Positions 7,074 through 7,747 of a stretch of DNA of 7,747 nucleotides are shown here, piece by piece. The first letter of the stretch is position 1, and every line of letters begins with the position of its first letter. This DNA comes from Candidatus Aminicenantota bacterium (GTDB taxonomy: Bacteria > Acidobacteriota > UBA6911 > RPQK01 > JAJDTT01), in the NCBI GenBank assembly GCA_026706325.1, contig JAPOYZ010000251.1:1-7747 (forward strand), written 5' to 3'. The translations under genes were made by a program, and so were the position numbers. Below the pieces are notes generated by a model. That model did no database searches. It saw nothing but the letters and a program-made list of their open reading frames with translations, and had not been told where the DNA came from.

Positions 7074-7078
7074 CTCCC
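7074..7078 (-). promoter_or_regulatory. Ribosome binding site deciding the soxD GTG start
   Basis: GGGAG sits six bases before GTG at 7067. The alternative ATG at 7055 is preceded by a pyrimidine-rich stretch without any such site, so the GTG start is preferred. Confidence 0.6.
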
Positions 7079-7137
7079 GGCAAAGAAAAGCTCCCCCACC
7101 GGCCCGGTCCGGCGGACGCCCGGCAGAAAATCGTAAA

Positions 7138-7221
7138 GGAGCGGCGGTTTCCTAACCGCCGGACGGGAGCGGCGACTTTCCTGTCGCCGGTGGAGCGGCG
7201 GTTTTCCTACCGCCGCACTCC
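7138..7221 (-). repeat. Array of three tandem hairpins upstream of soxD
   Basis: Three near-identical units start at 7138, 7166 and 7192 (plus-strand order), each opening with GGAGCGGCG. Every unit folds into a stem-loop: stem CGGCGGTT/AACCGCCG (7142-7161), CGGCGAC/GTCGCCG (7170-7189) and GCGGCGGT/ACCGCCGC (7195-7216). The loops on the plus strand all contain TTCCT or TCCT; read on the minus strand they are AGGA followed by A's. The middle unit differs in two adjacent stem positions, and both are compensated on the other side, so pairing appears to be selected. The array lies in the 268-bp gap (7068-7335) between the glutamate-synthase-like stop and soxD, about 75 bp before the soxD start. 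It could be a leader RNA element, a processing or stabilising structure, or a dispersed REP-like repeat. No long T-run follows, so a simple terminator is less likely. The remainder of the gap shows no convincing promoter. Confidence 0.85.
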
Positions 7222-7335
7222 GGTGTGACAAACTTGGCGACGAAGACTGGGCGTTTGAAAATTGCCCCTTTTTTCTCAGAAGCAGGGGGTTTGGTCCTGC
7301 GACTGTCCGGCCGAAACGTGTACGGCAGGGATTGC

Positions 7336-7747
7336 TCAATGGGATTCCTTCCAACCTGCTCCCCCTCCGAAGACCCGGCGGGTTCCTACCAGGGGCACTC
7401 CGGCGATCATGGAGGACTCGAGGGTCAGGGCCCGAAGGTCCTCCGGGTCCAGATCGTGGATGTCGGACTTGCCGCAGGCCCGGGCCAGCATCTGGATCTC
7501 CGAGTTCATGGCCTGGAAGAAGTTGGCCACTCGATCGGTGGCTTCGTCGATGGGCAGACGGGCCATGAGGTCCGGGTCCTGCGTGGTGATCCCCACGGGG
7601 CAGAGTCCGGTGTGGCAGTGGTGGCACGCGTAGGGCTCGGTCCCCAGCTTGTGGTAATCCTCCACGTAAACCGGCTTGTTGCAGTTGAGGGCGATGAGAA
7701 AGGCGGTCCCCATGTAGATGGCGTCGGCGCCCAGAGCCAGGGCCTTG
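7336..7747 (-). CDS. Glutamate synthase-like (GltB FMN domain) protein, C-terminal fragment; possible N-methylglutamate synthase subunit
   Basis: The last 136 residues are present; the N-terminus lies beyond the right edge. The frame enters as KALALGADAIYMGTAFLIAL, the end of the FMN-binding TIM barrel of the glutamate synthase large subunit. The [3Fe-4S]-type cysteine cluster ACHHCHTGLCPVGITTQ follows. DEATDRVANFFQAMNSEIQMLARACG is the family's C-terminal helical stretch. An upstream cysteine (ALNC) is separated from the cluster by an 18-residue insertion (NKPVYVEDYHKLGTEPYA) not found in ordinary GltB. Glutamate synthases move amide nitrogen from glutamine to a keto acid using an FMN and Fe-S centre. 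In the N-methylglutamate pathway a homologue (MgsC) combines methylamine from gamma-glutamylmethylamide with glutamate. Standing upstream of soxDAGB and a GmaS-like gene, MgsC is the favoured role; the expected partner genes would lie further right. A stand-alone GltB2-type glutamate synthase is the alternative. The family is secure and the specific role is inferred. Confidence 0.85.
   Translation of the reverse strand, partial: KALALGADAIYMGTAFLIALNCNKPVYVEDYHKLGTEPYACHHCHTGLCPVGITTQDPDLMARLPIDEATDRVANFFQAMNSEIQMLARACGKSDIHDLDPEDLRALTLESSMIAGVPLVGTRRVFGGGAGWKESH

Noticed and set aside
6772..7083. Extension of the soxA frame upstream to 7083, adding 104 residues
   Set aside because: This part overlaps soxD entirely, is low-complexity Gly/Pro/Arg/Leu, and the known SoxA N-terminus begins at the ATG at 6771.
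7138..7221. Hairpin array as a CRISPR array or a transposon end
   Set aside because: The units are near-contiguous palindromes with no 25-40-bp unique spacers and no nearby cas or transposase gene; three copies of a stem-loop do not make a CRISPR.
7200..7240. Possible promoter TTGTCA ... TAGGAA for the sox block on the minus strand
   Set aside because: The -10 match falls inside a hairpin loop and is poor, the spacer is only 16 bp, and similar weak matches are easy to find by chance.
7055..7627. Minus-strand open frame of 190 codons covering the hairpin array
   Set aside because: It overlaps the end of the glutamate-synthase-like gene in another frame and reads through the hairpins as Arg/Pro-rich repeats, so it is not convincing protein.

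Overview
The window is high-GC bacterial DNA with tightly packed genes and no rRNA, tRNA, transposase or CRISPR array that I could find. Nearly all coding is on the minus strand. The GC content and gene types suggest a Gram-negative environmental bacterium. The phylum cannot be fixed from this sequence; an Acidobacteriota-like or similar uncultured lineage is only a guess.

Layout, left to right: (1) the first codons of a minus-strand EamA-type membrane transporter, running off the left edge; (2) a divergent plus-strand small protein of 67 residues with a short helical region and one C-terminal membrane helix; (3) a minus-strand cluster which, in its own 5'->3' direction, reads: C-terminus of a glutamate-synthase-like FMN/Fe-S protein (cut by the right edge), a 268-bp gap holding three tandem hairpins, soxD, soxA, soxG and soxB (2-8 bp apart), a 144-bp gap with one strong hairpin, and a GlnT/GmaS-type glutamine synthetase.

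A glutamate-synthase-like protein, a four-subunit sarcosine-oxidase-like complex and a type III glutamine synthetase are the three enzyme modules of the N-methylglutamate pathway. In that pathway GmaS couples methylamine to glutamate, N-methylglutamate synthase (GltB-like) moves the methylamine onto glutamate, and N-methylglutamate dehydrogenase (SoxBDAG-like) oxidises the N-methyl group and passes it to tetrahydrofolate. The best reading is therefore use of methylamine or another N-methylated amine as nitrogen and/or C1 source. Oxidation of sarcosine or another N-methyl amino acid remains possible.

The most notable feature is the SoxA-like subunit. It carries two complete cysteine sets typical of [2Fe-2S] domains, one in the N-terminal ferredoxin-like domain and one in a central BFD-like domain. 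Classical O2-using heterotetrameric sarcosine oxidases, as I recall them, lack these cysteines. This suggests a dehydrogenase-type complex passing electrons to a carrier rather than to oxygen. The second notable feature is the triple hairpin array before soxD, whose stems show compensatory base changes around a nearly constant loop.
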